NCBI GenBank assembly: GCA_002633025.1
Contig: NMRB01001037.1
Location: 55,181-119,180 of the forward strand
Length of the DNA: 64,000 bases
From: Notospermus geniculatus
Lineage: Eukaryota; Nemertea; Pilidiophora; Heteronemertea; Lineidae
Direction: 5' to 3'
The first letter of the stretch is position 1; the number at the start of each line of letters is the position of its first letter. The notes under the pieces are model-generated. The model ran no database searches. It was not told the DNA's origin and saw only the letters and a list, made by a program, of their open reading frames with translations. Both the position numbers and the translations under genes were made by a program. Shown piece by piece: positions 1 through 10,910 of this stretch.

Positions 1-59
1 CCTTTTTTACCTAGTACCTTTACTAGTACCTTTTTACCGGTACCTTTTTTTATTATTAT

Positions 60-420
60 TACCGTACCTTTTTATCTGATCTCTATCAATGTGCATTGAT
101 CTCTATCAATGTATCATTCATGTACCGGTAGAAGCACCTGTACCAGACAAAAGGTACCATGTACTAGGTACATTTTGTCCAGTACCATTTCGCCGGGTAC
201 ATTTTGTTCTAGAACCATCAGATATCAAGCCATGGTCAATTACGCGATGAATTTACTGGCATGAGATCAAGTTCTATTGACATCATCGTAATCCATCTGT
301 CACTTATGTCTATCAATGTATCATGATCTATATCAATGTACCATTCATGTACCGGAAGAATCACCTGTAGGCCTACATCGGGAACCATTCGACATTTACA
401 ATGTCATCTTGTTTGATAAC
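60..420. repeat. Dispersed repeat rich in GATCTCTATCAATGT and GTACC motifs
   Basis: Several degenerate copies of a GATCTCTATCAATGTA-like unit lie at 80-120 and 300-345, followed by a segment (360-420) that reappears in reverse complement at about 36300-36460 and 12040-12110. The stretch at 145-215 (GGTACC, ACAAAA, TGTACC motifs) matches the reverse complement of 36540-36690. No coding signal is seen. It is a non-coding dispersed repeat; class unknown. Confidence 0.5.
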
Positions 421-828
421 GTTTTCAGTCTGGTCACGTGTGACGTTGATTACTAAGATTATCTCGTGTGAAATCGAAAGAACCAGTTGAATGATTCTTT
501 GATACAGTGGAACCCCGGTAACACGACCACCTACGGGACAAACCCAAAGTGGTCATGTTAGCGGGGTGGTCGCCGGTAGTTGTAATAACCTGGACGCTGG
601 AGTCTGGACCCTGGATGCTGGATTTTGCATCATTGGATTGAACCGCCTTACCGAAATCGGCCGGATGAGTGCCGATCCAGACCGAAGTAAACTGAGGGCA
701 CACATATTTTCTTTTTTATCTATGTTTCATTTAATACCAGACTAGACCATTTCCAACCTGACCTGACACTAGTAAGCAGATATGGGCTGGGTCAAGTAGT
801 CATGCGCCAAGGTCACCATGCAGTCTAA

Positions 829-978
829 AGCCTAGTTTATACTTCGACGCAAGGCAATCGGCGTCCGACGCACGATCAAAATCTCTACGCCGACATTAGC
901 CTACTTCATTAGGTCGGCGTCCAGATTTTGATCGCGCGTCGGACGCCGATGGTCTTGCGTCGAAGTATAAACTAGGCT
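829..978. mobile_element. 150-bp hairpin MITE with 3-bp TAA duplication
   Basis: The ends are inverted repeats of about 60 bp (AGCCTAGTTTATACTTCGAC at the left, its complement at the right). Direct TAA copies flank the element at 826-828 and 979-981. The size, perfect ends and 3-bp target fit a Tourist/PIF-Harbinger-type MITE. No reading frame of note. Confidence 0.75.
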
Positions 979-1040
979 TAAAGGAGTTTTTAAAGCTGAC
1001 AGGTCAGATATACTCTCCGACTTGTATGCAAAAAATTTTA

Positions 1041-1081
1041 CGCTCAACTTCGGCAGACCACGAGGCTGCCGAAGTCGAGCG
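1041..1081. repeat. Short perfect hairpin
   Basis: Two 16-bp arms (CGCTCAACTTCGGCAG and its near-complement) surround a 9-bp loop. The position just outside the element beginning at 1105 suggests it belongs to older repeat DNA rather than to a gene. Confidence 0.5.
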
Positions 1082-1104
1082 TTCGGTAATGTTCGTAATG
1101 TGCA

Positions 1105-1995
1105 CAGGCATGCAAACAGCCAACTGGCACATTTTAGGGAGAAAATTAGGATTTTTCTTTTTTAAATTTAGGGATTTTTAGGGATAATTGGGCTCAAATT
1201 TAGGACGTTTTAGGACAATTTGAAGGTCATAATTCGAATATGTTCAAACGTTTCCATACTACTATAGGGCCGTAGCTAGTTTTTTTCGTGGGGGAGGGGC
1301 ATTTTAAGCAGATAAGTTGAACCCGACATGGCCTTCGTCTTCCGGCGCCAAGGGACCGGTTTTGTGGGGAGGGGGGGTCTGGGGGCCCTCCCCCATAAAA
1401 AATTTTGAAAATTAGAACCTCTGAGATGCAATTTGAGGTCAAGTTCCTGCACTCTGAGACATGAACAATAATGATCCGTTATCCCATTTGATTTGGCTGA
1501 AAAAAATTGTGTTTTTGCACAATTTGCCTGGAGGGGGCATTTGCCCCGTCCACTATGCTAGATTTCAGGTACTTACATAAATCTTATCTATTTTTGATCT
1601 TATGCAGAGGACAGGCTCACCTTTTGGGAAACAATATATTATACCCAGTTACTTTTTACCCTTTGAGATGCAAAGCAAGTGACACACCACATCTGAAGCT
1701 GATATCCCTCCATACCAAAAAGCCACATTCGGTAGTGTGAATTTCCCCTGACCTTTTGATATGGATGGATCAGCAAGACAGAATGGCTGTTTTCAGACAT
1801 CAGAGGTAGAGTCTCTGCCATCTTGCCATGTGCCTTAACATCATCAGAGTGGATGCGACGCGGCGCGGATGTTACCCGAAAGAAAAATTACGATATTTTA
1901 GGAAAATTGACCAAAAAGGCTGAAATTTTAGGGAATTTTAGGAAGGCACAAAAAAATTAGGAATTTTAGGAATTTTAGGGCCGTTTGCATGCCTG
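1105..1995. mobile_element. Non-autonomous DNA transposon, CAGGC ends, 6-bp duplication
   Basis: The left end CAGGCATGCAAAC and right end GTTTGCATGCCTG are inverted copies. TGTGCA sits directly outside both ends (1099-1104 and 1996-2001), giving a 6-bp target duplication. Next to both ends are runs built from an AGGAATTTT-like motif, and the interior has G-rich and C-rich tracts near 1365-1395. No transposase frame is present. The layout matches the element at 54234-55080. The short CAGGC ends resemble hAT-type elements, but hAT duplications are normally 8 bp, so the superfamily is uncertain. Confidence 0.75.
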
Positions 1996-2401
1996 TGTGC
2001 ACTAAGCTTCCTACCTTGAAACACCCATTACACCCTGCGCATTCCAACTACGTCATCATTCACTCGCCTGATAACCGGAAGTGAAGGATCGAGAGCTCTG
2101 CATGGGGACAGAGGTAGGCTCCAAATACATATCAAGAAATTTGTCTCATTTGCGCCAAATCGACGACAGGCGGCGCTGCTCCCAATGCATTAACTGAATT
2201 TTACGCCCGATTTTGCGCACAAAATGCTCCTTGAAGGAAAACTCGCTGCATCAAAACGATGGGTAAAATTCCCAATCTGTCACAAAGAGTCTTTAGAATT
2301 CAGTGGCCCGTCAGTTAATCCTTGTTGGTGCAGGCGGATTAAGTTTTTAAACCATACTTAAACCTAGTTTAAGCCTAATCTAAGGTTTATCCACGTTGGT
2401 G

Positions 2402-2508
2402 CATATTGGCCCTTAAGTCTAAGTGTGACACTTATCCTTTGTTAAACACAAATGATAAGTATCACACTTTGACTTTAGTATGTTGAGTCCATATAAAAAT
2501 ATGGGCTC
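2402..2508. mobile_element. Small hairpin MITE (copy of 44785-44895)
   Basis: Inverted arms AAGTCTAAGTGTGACACTTATC and its near-complement surround a short AAACACAAA-like loop. The same arms and loop occur at 44785-44895, which has longer intact ends. This copy is degraded on one side. Confidence 0.6.
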
Positions 2509-2634
2509 AGTCCATTTTCCTTTTTGTATCGTGAAAAAGCCATGCGACCTGAGCTATCCTACCCACTTCATCATCTTCGTGGGTTTTCCCTCCTTTTGGC
2601 CGCTACCATCCATCCGGGGCCATTTTCCCTAAAT

Positions 2635-3630
2635 GGGCTGTTCACTTTCGGAACCATTTTCCCAACTAAATTTTCATTATGTTGCAGTTGTTTGATTTTC
2701 ATGATAACTTCAGGTATAATATTTTATAATGTGAACTACATAATCATGAAAGAAAAATGTGACATCAGTTGCATTAATTAGGAAAACAAAGACCATTTGC
2801 AAAATGTCCGAAATCAGCATGAAAACAGTGAAATTATTCCCTAATGTCCTAATGTTTGTTGTAGTGGGAGAGTAATGGTATTATTTATCGTTCATCGAAA
2901 AATCATTACTAAACATATTGGTTTTGCATAAAATGTGTGATTTTCTTCATTTCTGGACCTCTATTTAACTGGGAGGAGAACAGAACAGCACATCTAGGCC
3001 TGTCAGATTTGAATGGAATGCTGTGGTAAAGATTATGGTCAATATCAGTTACAACATGCATAATCAACCATGACATGTGGGTAGAGTGGTTTGTTGGTGT
3101 GGCGTAAGTTCAAAAAAGGGAATACTTGAATTTGACGTCCCACTGATCACTTAGGCCCACCCACATGTCATGGTTGTTTACTAGTATGCATGTTGTAACT
3201 GATATTGACCGTAATCTTTACCACAGTATTCCATTCAAATCCGCTGACAGGCCTAGATGTGCTGTTCTGTCCCCCCCCCCCCCCACCCCCCCACTTAAAT
3301 AGGGGTCCAGAAATGAAGAAAATCACACATTTTATACAAATATTTCAGCAAAACCAATATGTTTAGGAATGATTTTTCGATGAATGATAAATAATACCAT
3401 TACTCTCCCACGACAACAAACATTAGGGAATAATTTCACTGTTTTCATGCTGATTTCGGACATTTTGCAAATGCTCTTTGCTTTCCTAATTAATGAAGCT
3501 GATGTCATGATTCTTCCATGATTATGTAGTTCACATTATAAAATATTAAACCTGAAGTTATCATGAAAATCAAACAACTGCAACATAATGAAAAATTAGT
3601 TGGGAAAATGGTTCCGAAAGTGAACAGCCC
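2635..3630. mobile_element. Giant foldback: about 450-470-bp inverted arms, 75-bp centre
   Basis: Left arm 2635-3083 reappears as the reverse complement at 3159-3630 with only scattered substitutions and small indels. Shared landmarks include GGGCTGTTCACTTTCGGAAC at the outer ends and CCATGACATGTGGGT at the inner ends. The 3' arm holds a C-run near 3271-3292. No coding frame is supported. Transcription would make a very long double-stranded RNA. It is probably a foldback transposon or an inverted duplication of an older repeat. Confidence 0.8.
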
Positions 3631-3740
3631 CTTTCAAATTGAACGGAAACGTGGATAGGCCTACTGATCCAGTGGAAGGAACTGGGCAAGGAGATATTTT
3701 GTTTGTTGGGTGTGTTGTTGGTGATGGGGCCACTGGGCTC

Positions 3741-3787
3741 TTTCCCTGGCTTCAGTGGACACGTTGGTGTCCCTGAAGCCAGGGAAA
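3741..3787. repeat. Hairpin, 21-bp arms
   Basis: TTTCCCTGGCTTCAGTGGAC and its near-complement flank a 4-bp loop. Nothing nearby shows whether it is a transcribed structure. Confidence 0.45.
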
Positions 3788-4085
3788 CAGTTAGTAGTCT
3801 AGGTCATTATTGCTTTTATATGGGTAAAACCAGTTACTGCTATTGTTACGGCAGTTTTGATACATTTGCCATCAGGATTAGGATTCGGCCCAGGCCCAGA
3901 GTGAAAATACTGACTGCTGTAGGCCTACCCCTGTCGTAATTCTCGATTATCCTGTGCCTTAATTGAATGATTTATTTCGCATATGGTAGCAATTGCAACA
4001 TCTCGAAAAATAACTTAATGAAGAGAAAAAAGAATAAAATACAAAAGATGATAATAGAAGAAGAAAAGACGAAAAGGGAAAAAAG

Positions 4086-4154
4086 CAGTGGACGGGATTC
4101 GAACCCGGGGCGCTGGGTTGTGAAGCAACGATCATTCCGCCGCCGTGAACCAAC
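4086..4154 (-). repeat. tRNA-derived sequence (SINE head or tRNA pseudogene)
   Basis: On the minus strand a box-B/T-arm-like GGGTTCGAATCCC is preceded by an A-box-like TGGTTCACGGCGG and followed by a T-run (AAAAAA on plus). The anticodon arm does not form a clean 5-bp stem with a 7-base loop, so a working tRNA is unlikely. A pol III-derived SINE or decayed tRNA copy fits best. Confidence 0.5.
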
Positions 4155-4538
4155 AAGACGTGCAACGCCACCAAGACGTGCAACAGCAGTGACGTGCGCT
4201 ACACCTCAACGGCAACGCACGGTAGCGTTGGTATGATGCGCTTTGGGTAAATCTGTGACGTCATCGTGACGTCGTCAAATCATAAGTTTGAAATTAAATC
4301 TAAATTTACAAACAAACTGGTGAGCGAAGTGACTAATTGCGCCATCGATACATCATTTCCAGTCCTCCTTAACTTTCATGCGAAGTTTGAGCGCTTAACA
4401 ATGCCGTATTGTGTGTTTTTGGCACGCTGTTTGCCAGAAGCCGAATTTCTTACATGAGGAGAAATTCAGAGTCGGACCGCCTGTGACGTCAGCAGCTTCG
4501 CTATCTGGCCGCTGCGCGGCATTCCGGGTCCTTTGCGT

Positions 4539-5561
4539 CTAGTTTACAGGTGAAAATACATTTACTACATCATATCTCTTATGTTTCAGACGTATCGTGC
4601 GGACGTTCCTGTTTTGGTCAAAAGCGACATGGTCCGGCCCTGGGAGTCTACTATCATCGTCACTCACTCCATGCATTTCCAGCCGTAGCGGACTGATGAC
4701 ATCATAATTTTTATTCAAACTCGATGTACAAATGCCGTGCATTTCAAAGCCCGCGTACGCCAAGTATTTTGTTTTCCACGTGCGCGAAAAACGTACACCG
4801 AACACCCCCAACGCTTCGTTACTGATGATAAAGAGTGCGGAGGTTTTTGGCATCAGAACCTCTTGTTGCCGTAGTGCAGGACGCGTGTGTAAGTTTTGAA
4901 CAATAAGAAGAACGTGCAAGCGATATTTGGCCTCGTTTATAAAGATGAGAACGGGATATTTCTCCACATGGAACAAACACAACAAGGGCCGACCAGGGTT
5001 ATACAGCTGAATTTTGATCGGCATTTGAAATTTACGAGTTGAATTGTGGAAGAAAGCATACGTCATTTTCCCATTCTCAAGTTTCCGGTGTAGGTCGTAG
5101 AAGGACAAGGACATTGCTGATCCTGCAGACACGAAACAATGAAAAACAAATCTTAGCATATCTACGGTGTGAATAGGGAGGCGGACAGGTCCACGAACAA
5201 CAACTTCCTTGCATTGTTCTTTCGGCGGAGGAGGGAGATTTACAGTCAATTTTCCACGTGAAAACTGATACACCTTAATTTCCTTAATAATGACAGATTT
5301 TCTTCGGTTCTTCCTGACAATAGTCTTCAAGAGATAGTCAAGTAAGTTTTGGGAATAGACGTCGGTACCTTTAGATAAAACGAAATAGTAGGTGAAATTA
5401 TATAACACCCGGTAAACGTTATTATTATGCGGAGTGTACACCAGGACCCTCCACCAAGGCACTGGCTGTTCTACGTAACGTACAGTTACAACTGGCTGGG
5501 TAAGGTGAAATGAAACAGAAAGAAATTTTTCCGTTGATCTGATTGGTGGAATAAACGACAT
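4539..5561 (-). CDS. Unidentified 340-residue protein, intronless (family member A)
   Basis: The frame opens at an ATG and runs 340 codons without a stop, far beyond chance length in DNA of this composition. I do not recognise a known domain. The predicted protein is rich in Val, Leu, Phe, Tyr, Arg and Lys, has a proline run (LPPPPKEQ, about residue 109), no clear N-terminal signal peptide and no obvious long membrane helix; the hydrophobic patches alternate in a way that suggests beta-rich globular domains. By eye, residues about 35-225 align with the product of the broken frame at 6371-7333: shared features include FVLSKG versus FVLKNG, DVYS followed by LLxYLL, and LYNPG followed by FHV versus LFNPTDG followed by FHI. 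The two lie in tandem on the same strand, so they are probably old duplicates. It may be an expressed single-exon gene, a retrocopy, or cargo of a mobile element. Confidence 0.6.
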   Translation of the reverse strand: MSFIPPIRSTEKFLSVSFHLTQPVVTVRYVEQPVPWWRVLVYTPHNNNVYRVLYNFTYYFVLSKGTDVYSQNLLDYLLKTIVRKNRRKSVIIKEIKVYQFSRGKLTVNLPPPPKEQCKEVVVRGPVRLPIHTVDMLRFVFHCFVSAGSAMSLSFYDLHRKLENGKMTYAFFHNSTRKFQMPIKIQLYNPGRPLLCLFHVEKYPVLIFINEAKYRLHVLLIVQNLHTRPALRQQEVLMPKTSALFIISNEALGVFGVRFSRTWKTKYLAYAGFEMHGICTSSLNKNYDVISPLRLEMHGVSDDDSRLPGPDHVAFDQNRNVRTIRLKHKRYDVVNVFSPVN

Positions 5562-5984
5562 TCGATGACGTAATCTGTAGTTATAAACTTTGTTTACCTA
5601 TGAACATGATGAAAAGGAGGTCAAAAACGTTGGAGTGTAAAATTTTCATTCGGGAGCCCAACCCAACACTCCTCCTTAAACGTGGCATACTAGTAGGTCT
5701 TACCATTAAAGCGAATAGAGAATTGGTCGTGTCAGCCAAAGTATCTGAATACATCATGATCGATCGCCGCCATCTTGGATTAGTGCATACATGGAATAAT
5801 AATCTCTGAATGCATTATTACATGACTGCCATGGCTTCACTCTCTTGTATACCATTTAGCGGTCAACCAGATTTATGCCAGTCTACGAATTCACTAAATC
5901 ACATAAATTTGTAATTTCAAATGGGACGGAGCCGCCAAAATTCCATGTAGGCCTATCACTTTTTACTTTTACATTTCCCTAATG
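5562..5984. other. Spacer between the two paralogous frames
   Basis: No frame over 70 codons looks coding. There is no recognisable repeat except a TAGGCCTA octamer near 5948. A promoter for the minus-strand frame A would have to lie here, but no TATA box or other motif stands out. Confidence 0.4.
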
Positions 5985-6360
5985 GTGATGTCAGGTCGAC
6001 CTTGCGACGGCAAAGAACAGGCGGCGACTGACTTTTCCGGATCACTTTGCGACGGAGCCACGACAGCGTGGAACAAATCAGTCACCGATATGGTGTGACA
6101 TGACTGCAGAAGCATCTCACCTGCGACGATCAACATCAGTGACATCAATCAAAGAGATCAAGGAAAGATCAGGAATCGCAAGAGTTGAACATTCAACTTC
6201 TGTGGAATTCCGCGACTGTTGTAATCCATTCGCAGTTCACCTGATTCTGTTCCACGATGAGCGCACACATTATGACATTTTGCAACCCGACCATGATTTC
6301 TTCACTTGATGGGACTGTTCCATCCTGGCTCAGGCAATCATGGGTGCGACCTGACATCAG
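5985..6360. mobile_element. MITE with TGATGTCAGG ends (copy 1 of 2)
   Basis: Ends TGATGTCAGGTCG and CGACCTGACATCAG are inverted. The body (GGCGGCGACTGA, CGTGGAACAAATCAGTC, CATGACTGCAG motifs) is repeated at 28932-29311. It sits immediately downstream of the broken frame B, whose reading frame ends 11 bp away, so the insertion may have removed the 3' part of that gene. Confidence 0.7.
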
Positions 6361-6370
6361 CATTTAAGTC

Positions 6371-7333
6371 TCATATCACACAATCGTAAACTTCAACTGA
6401 AACTAAATACTCTCGTATGCCAGGCGCCGTCCTCGAAGAGCGTTTAATATGGAAAAATGCACCATCGGTGGGGTTGAATAGGTAATGATTCAGAACACCA
6501 TCGTTGATACTCGGGTGAAACGTCGCAATTTTCTCTGTAAACGTTTTTTTCCCGGGGCCCTTTTTTAGGAGACCGTCCTTAGGGTGAAAAATACGTGTTA
6601 TTCCTGTAGCAATAACCCTCGGAAAACAAATCATGAACAACATATTGGAAAATGTACTGAAATCTAAAATGGCGCGACCACCACGGTAATACCTCAAGAA
6701 CTGCCTCGGCGAGTATTTTGTTAGCCGGTAATTATCAATGAGAAGATAGGCAAGGAGGTAGTTTCTTTGAAAACTGTAAACATCCCTGGTGATAACGCCT
6801 GGTCAGCTAGTCAAAGGGAAGACGATTCCATTTTTAAGGACAAAATGAACTCGACCAGTTTCGTTTGACAAATTTATGTCATAAATGGTGGCGCCGATGA
6901 AACTTTTAAGGCAAGACACGACGACTTTTCCCTCATATCCTATACTTACTTCAAAGAATATTCCTCGGGAAAGGCATTTATTTGTGCCAGGTACAATGAC
7001 GTTCCCTTCAAATGTCCCCCTTTTAACGTCATACACTAGATAGGTTTGTTTCCGTTTGATAGAAATGTAAAAAAACAGGTAACCCAAGTAAATAGAAGGT
7101 ATCAAACCGCTGACTTTTTTATAGTAAGACGTCTTGTACTCTATTCCAAAGTAGCTACCTTTGTAAGCATTAACAACAACATTCTTAAAGGGTGTTTCAT
7201 CTGGCACTTGAATCTGTAGTATCTTCCCCGATGCATGGACCGGGAACCATATATCATGCTTGGCTAAGATCAGCGGTGGTCGGAAAGGGATCACCTTTCC
7301 TAGTTTATACTTAATCCTCGCTGGCTCCTTCAA
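6371..7333 (-). pseudogene. Broken paralogue of the 340-residue protein (member B)
   Basis: Two frames that look separate are one: 7333 down to 6806 gives 176 codons, TGA lies at 6803-6805, and the same frame then continues for 143 more codons to 6371. The continuation begins PGVITRDVYSFQRNYLLAYLL and stays open up to the MITE at 5985-6360. Read through the stop it is about 320 codons. The second half matches member A by eye (DVYS and LLxYLL; a GLLKKG versus KLENGK stretch; LFNPTDGAFFHI versus LYNPGRPLLCLFHV). B extends further at the N terminus (about 130 extra residues), and the region matching the last third of A is missing, apparently cut off at the MITE. A selenocysteine reading of the TGA is possible in principle, but no support is seen. 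Confidence 0.6.
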
Positions 7334-7507
7334 GAATCATTTAGACAAGAGAGACTATCGAGTCACGTTATCATCAGAATTGCTAAAAGAACACCGCTGG
7401 AGAGGCGGGTTCCAAATGTAACTTAATCACTTTAGATAGGCCTACTTCACGACGGCATGGCAGGCGACTGGCCGTGAGTGAGCAATGAAATAGACCAAGG
7501 CACATCC

Positions 7508-7963
7508 GGGCCGTTTAGATGGCAGAGCAGGAAGCCACATTCCGATCCGATCCAATCGACCCACATTCAAAAGTGTGATCTTCGGGATGTGCGCGCGTTT
7601 ACAAGACTCATTTTGACCAGGACACATTTCGGCGTGTGCCCGCGGAACTCTCCATACTTGCTGGACCGAAGAGGTTAGAAAATTTCGCTGGAGGCGAAAT
7701 AATCTTACCTGGGCTCATGCGCATTGGTGTAAACTTTGGTACTTCGGTAGCGTAGATTTAAAAACCAGCGAAATGTTTTACGTCCATCGGTCCATCAAAT
7801 AGTATATGGCGGGTTCCGCGGGCTCAGTTTGAAGCTGGAATGCGTCCTCATCAAAATAAGTCGTCGGTGCAAACGCGCGAACATCCTGAAGACCACATCC
7901 GGCTTTGAATGCGAGTCGATCGGATCGGAATGTGGCTTTTTGCTCTGCCGTCTAAACGTCCCT
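7508..7963. mobile_element. MITE or foldback with about 130-bp inverted ends
   Basis: The left arm (CGTTTAGATGGCAGAGCAG, CCACATTCCGATCCGATC, GCGCGCGTTTACA) recurs inverted at about 7830-7963. The arms diverge by 10-15 percent. It lies just upstream of member B. Confidence 0.65.
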
Positions 7964-8023
7964 ATTGCCACGTGGAACAGGCTGTCTTAGAGTTATCAAA
8001 ACACACACCAAGACAATTTTGGT

Positions 8024-8153
8024 TATGAAAATAGAAACGGGTTTCTAAGGTAAAAGTCATCGCGTCTATCTTCCAGATTCGAACCACGGACCCTCGCATG
8101 AGGCATCAATCGCCAGCACTAAGGGGCAGCACGCCTTAAGCCACTAGGCCAAA
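8024..8153 (-). repeat. tRNA-derived SINE, copy 1 (Leu/Ser-like head)
   Basis: On minus: TTGGCCTAGTGGCTTAAGGC (A-box region) through a long variable arm to GTGGTTCGAATCTGG (B box). The layout resembles a class II tRNA. A second copy follows 275 bp away in the same orientation with the same flank (ATAGAAACGGGTTTCTAAGG). Confidence 0.65.
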
Positions 8154-8299
8154 TCCCCATCTTCATAACAAGATAGTCCAATGGCCCATGTTAAAGGAGG
8201 CGTCCATCAGTACCCAGCGAGTAGCCCATGTAACAATCTCCGAACCCAAACAGTTTTATGTTATACAAGGGGTCACATAAAGGAGATACAAATAATAGA

Positions 8300-8430
8300 T
8301 ATGAAAATAGAAACGGGTTTCTAAGGTGAAAGTCATCACGTCTTTCTTCCAGATTCGAACCCAAGGACCCTCGCATAAGGCATCAATCGCCAGCACTAAG
8401 GGGAAGGACGCCTTAAGCCACTAGGCCAAG
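8300..8430 (-). repeat. tRNA-derived SINE, copy 2
   Basis: This is a near-identical direct repeat of 8024-8153, including the sequence beyond the tRNA part, so the unit is a SINE rather than a bare tRNA pseudogene. Substitutions in the T arm (GAACCCAAGG) argue against a working tRNA. Confidence 0.65.
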
Positions 8431-8819
8431 ACTGTTTTGAGTATAATATTCAGTGCAGTAGGCTATATCAGGTGAATACAGGAATGACGCAACGGCTTAC
8501 AGTCATGACAGAGAATATTTCGGCTACAAAATCCTCGGCGGACGCTCTCTGTCACTGGCTCACCAGAGCATCAGGTTTTTCAAGGTGGAAGGGAAACTAG
8601 ATCCTCACTTGGAAGTAAAGGGTTCATGACCATGAAATCTTTACCATGACCATGAAACCCATGACACCAAACAAGAGCGAGATGATGCTATAAATAATTG
8701 GAAAAGATATAATGGCTGGGGTAGGCCTAATATTGCGTTCGAAAGCAACATGAAATATCAAAGGGGAGGTAGACTCCTTATTACTCTAGGTTAGAAAAAA
8801 GAAATTTTTACAACAAGAC

Positions 8820-8942
8820 ATTGGGTCATATGAATAAAGACTAGCAAATGCTTTACTTCAGATTTGTACAGCATTGCCTAGTGCATTTGTATTGCAAAGT
8901 TCAAGTAAAAGCATTTGCTAATCATTATTCATATGACCCAAT
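8820..8942. mobile_element. 123-bp MITE, ATTGGGTCATATGAATAAA ends
   Basis: Both ends carry ATTGGGTCATATGAATAA in inverted orientation with AGCAAATGCTTTACTT-type inner arms. It is the shortest member of the family at 39885-41492. Confidence 0.75.
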
Positions 8943-9726
8943 AACGAAACGATCAGAGAGAAGTCACAAATGATCGAGATATACTGAAGGAAAAATGAAG
9001 GGTTTTCACAGTAAATTTTATTCCACAAAAGGCACTTCTAATGGTAATGAGGAAGAAACAGAAAAAAATTTCCTAACAACTGTGGTCAAAAATAAAAAAG
9101 ATATCAAGAGGCTATGCATTGACGTCATCAAACCGCCACGTGTTGGATGGAAAATGGACGGAGCAGACTGTCAGAAGGTCACGTACCTGTAATGCGTGGC
9201 CAATGCATTTACCATTAGAAATGGCGAGATGCCCGTGCTCGTAGATTGGTCCCAGAGTTTCGTTGGAAGGAACCGTTCGGACACAACATACTCCTAGCCT
9301 AATGCTTCAAACCATAAAGTTTTCGTTGTGGGTTGACCATGATAATTTCAGGGTTTGGGGGTACTGAAAATATGAGCGGTAATTTCGCACGATATTTCAA
9401 TGCAGCCACTCCATATCGGCGTAGTAATACACTTAGCCCACTGGAAAACAGGCTTATGATACCATCACTATCAAACTTTCCCAAAAGTTGAAAATTATTT
9501 TTCTCTTAATTATTTCTGTGTCAAACAGAATATTTAAGTGCCTTTTACTCGATATTATCTATGATAAATGGAGAAAACTGGGTTTTTAAAGATCTACTTT
9601 TACCCCGCGCTGATTGGTCAATTCCTGGCACGTGACCAGAAGCACTGCGTCAGAACGTTCCATCCAACATGGCGTCACATCGCACCACGTGGGCTGATGA
9701 CGTCACGTGCATAGCCCCTGTAAAAG
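8943..9726. other. No gene seen
   Basis: Short frames only, with no repeat recognised elsewhere in the window. Composition changes near 9600 to a more GC-rich stretch containing TGACGTCA-like sites. Confidence 0.35.
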
Positions 9727-9999
9727 AAATCAAAATAGACAATACCGAATTTCTACTTTCACAATACGCTGATGATACTACATTCACCTTGGATGGTAGA
9801 GGCAGCATTGGAAAATACACTCAAAACACTTCAAAACTTTTCAAAAATTTCGGGACTGAAAATGAACTCTGAAAAAACAAGGGCTGTATGGTTCGGTCCG
9901 TAAAAAAAGTAAAATGAAGGTATGTCAGGATTGAACTCTCGACTGGCACGATACTGATTTTAAATTACTAGGCATAGTTTTCAACATTGACCTCCAGAA
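9727..9999 (+). pseudogene. LINE reverse transcriptase fragment (YADD motif), frameshifted
   Basis: The translation EFLLSQYADDTTFTLDG contains the YADD catalytic box of non-LTR reverse transcriptases. After about 9818 the homology moves to another frame: NTLKTLQNFSKISGLKMNS followed by EKTRAVWFGP, then after further damage DTDFKLLGIVFNIDL. These are the blocks that normally follow YADD in CR1/L2/Jockey-like enzymes. It is a 5'-truncated dead copy; the clade is not resolved. Confidence 0.75.
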
Positions 10000-10114
10000 G
10001 ATATGACCATGAAACCTTTGTTCGCTAGCGTATCCGTATACCTTATACCTCTATGTGAACTCAGCCTAAGGAAATCGATAAATTTATGCATGGGGCAATA
10101 GGCATCGTGAACTA

Positions 10115-10243
10115 CCCCCCCCCCCCCCCCCNGTTTTCCTCACCAAAGATTCACAACCCAATCGCCGTGGATAATATTGGTTGAAGATTCGGCGCCGACT
10201 GGGCGTGTAATAGCCATCGGTGCTGGGGGGGGGGGGGGGGTAC
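10115..10243. repeat. C-run and G-run homopolymers with an unresolved base
   Basis: A C tract (10115-10131) ends in n at 10132, and a G tract lies at 10225-10241. Both are likely to be mis-sized. Frames crossing them are unreliable. Confidence 0.7.
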
Positions 10244-10910
10244 TTGATGATGCCTAATGACCGGCGCGTTAGAACTACGAGACACCAGCATAAAACTGCT
10301 CAGCAGCCAAAACCAACCACAAACAGTGTGTTCTGGTGTGGGGCACGTTTTGCACACGCACCCGATCAAAAGTTGTCAAATTCACTTGATGTGCCGTTGG
10401 ATCAAGTTCTGAAGCGAATTACCTTCTTCTGAAACATCTTTGCTCGCGGATACCTCACAGCTTCGTGTTTCTCCATGCATGTCCCCCGCTGGTCACTCAT
10501 CTGACAGACAAGACTGCCGCGTTTTGGAATCGTTACGAAGGTCGTACAGTTCGTAACTATGAGGCAGACAGCAGCACAGGAAATACGTGACTTTTCTTCT
10601 CCATCATCCAAAGACGGTAACCGCAAACTCCAACCTGTCACGACGAATTGGTAAATAGTGAATTTCATCTCGAAAGCCGACAAAATCCGATGTGGAGGTT
10701 GGCCTACACCTTGGCAGCCCTCGGAGATGACTCTGGCTGCCTATTTCGAAGCTCTTCGGCTACATTCGCGAAAATTTGGGCGACCGTCAGTGACGTCACA
10801 GCGACAATCTCGCGACGTGAAGAAGGAAATTGAAATCTAGCGTCTAACGAGTAGTCGGTTCTGAGCGTGCATTCTGTGCCGACCAGTAAATGGAAAGGGT
10901 AACAAGATTA

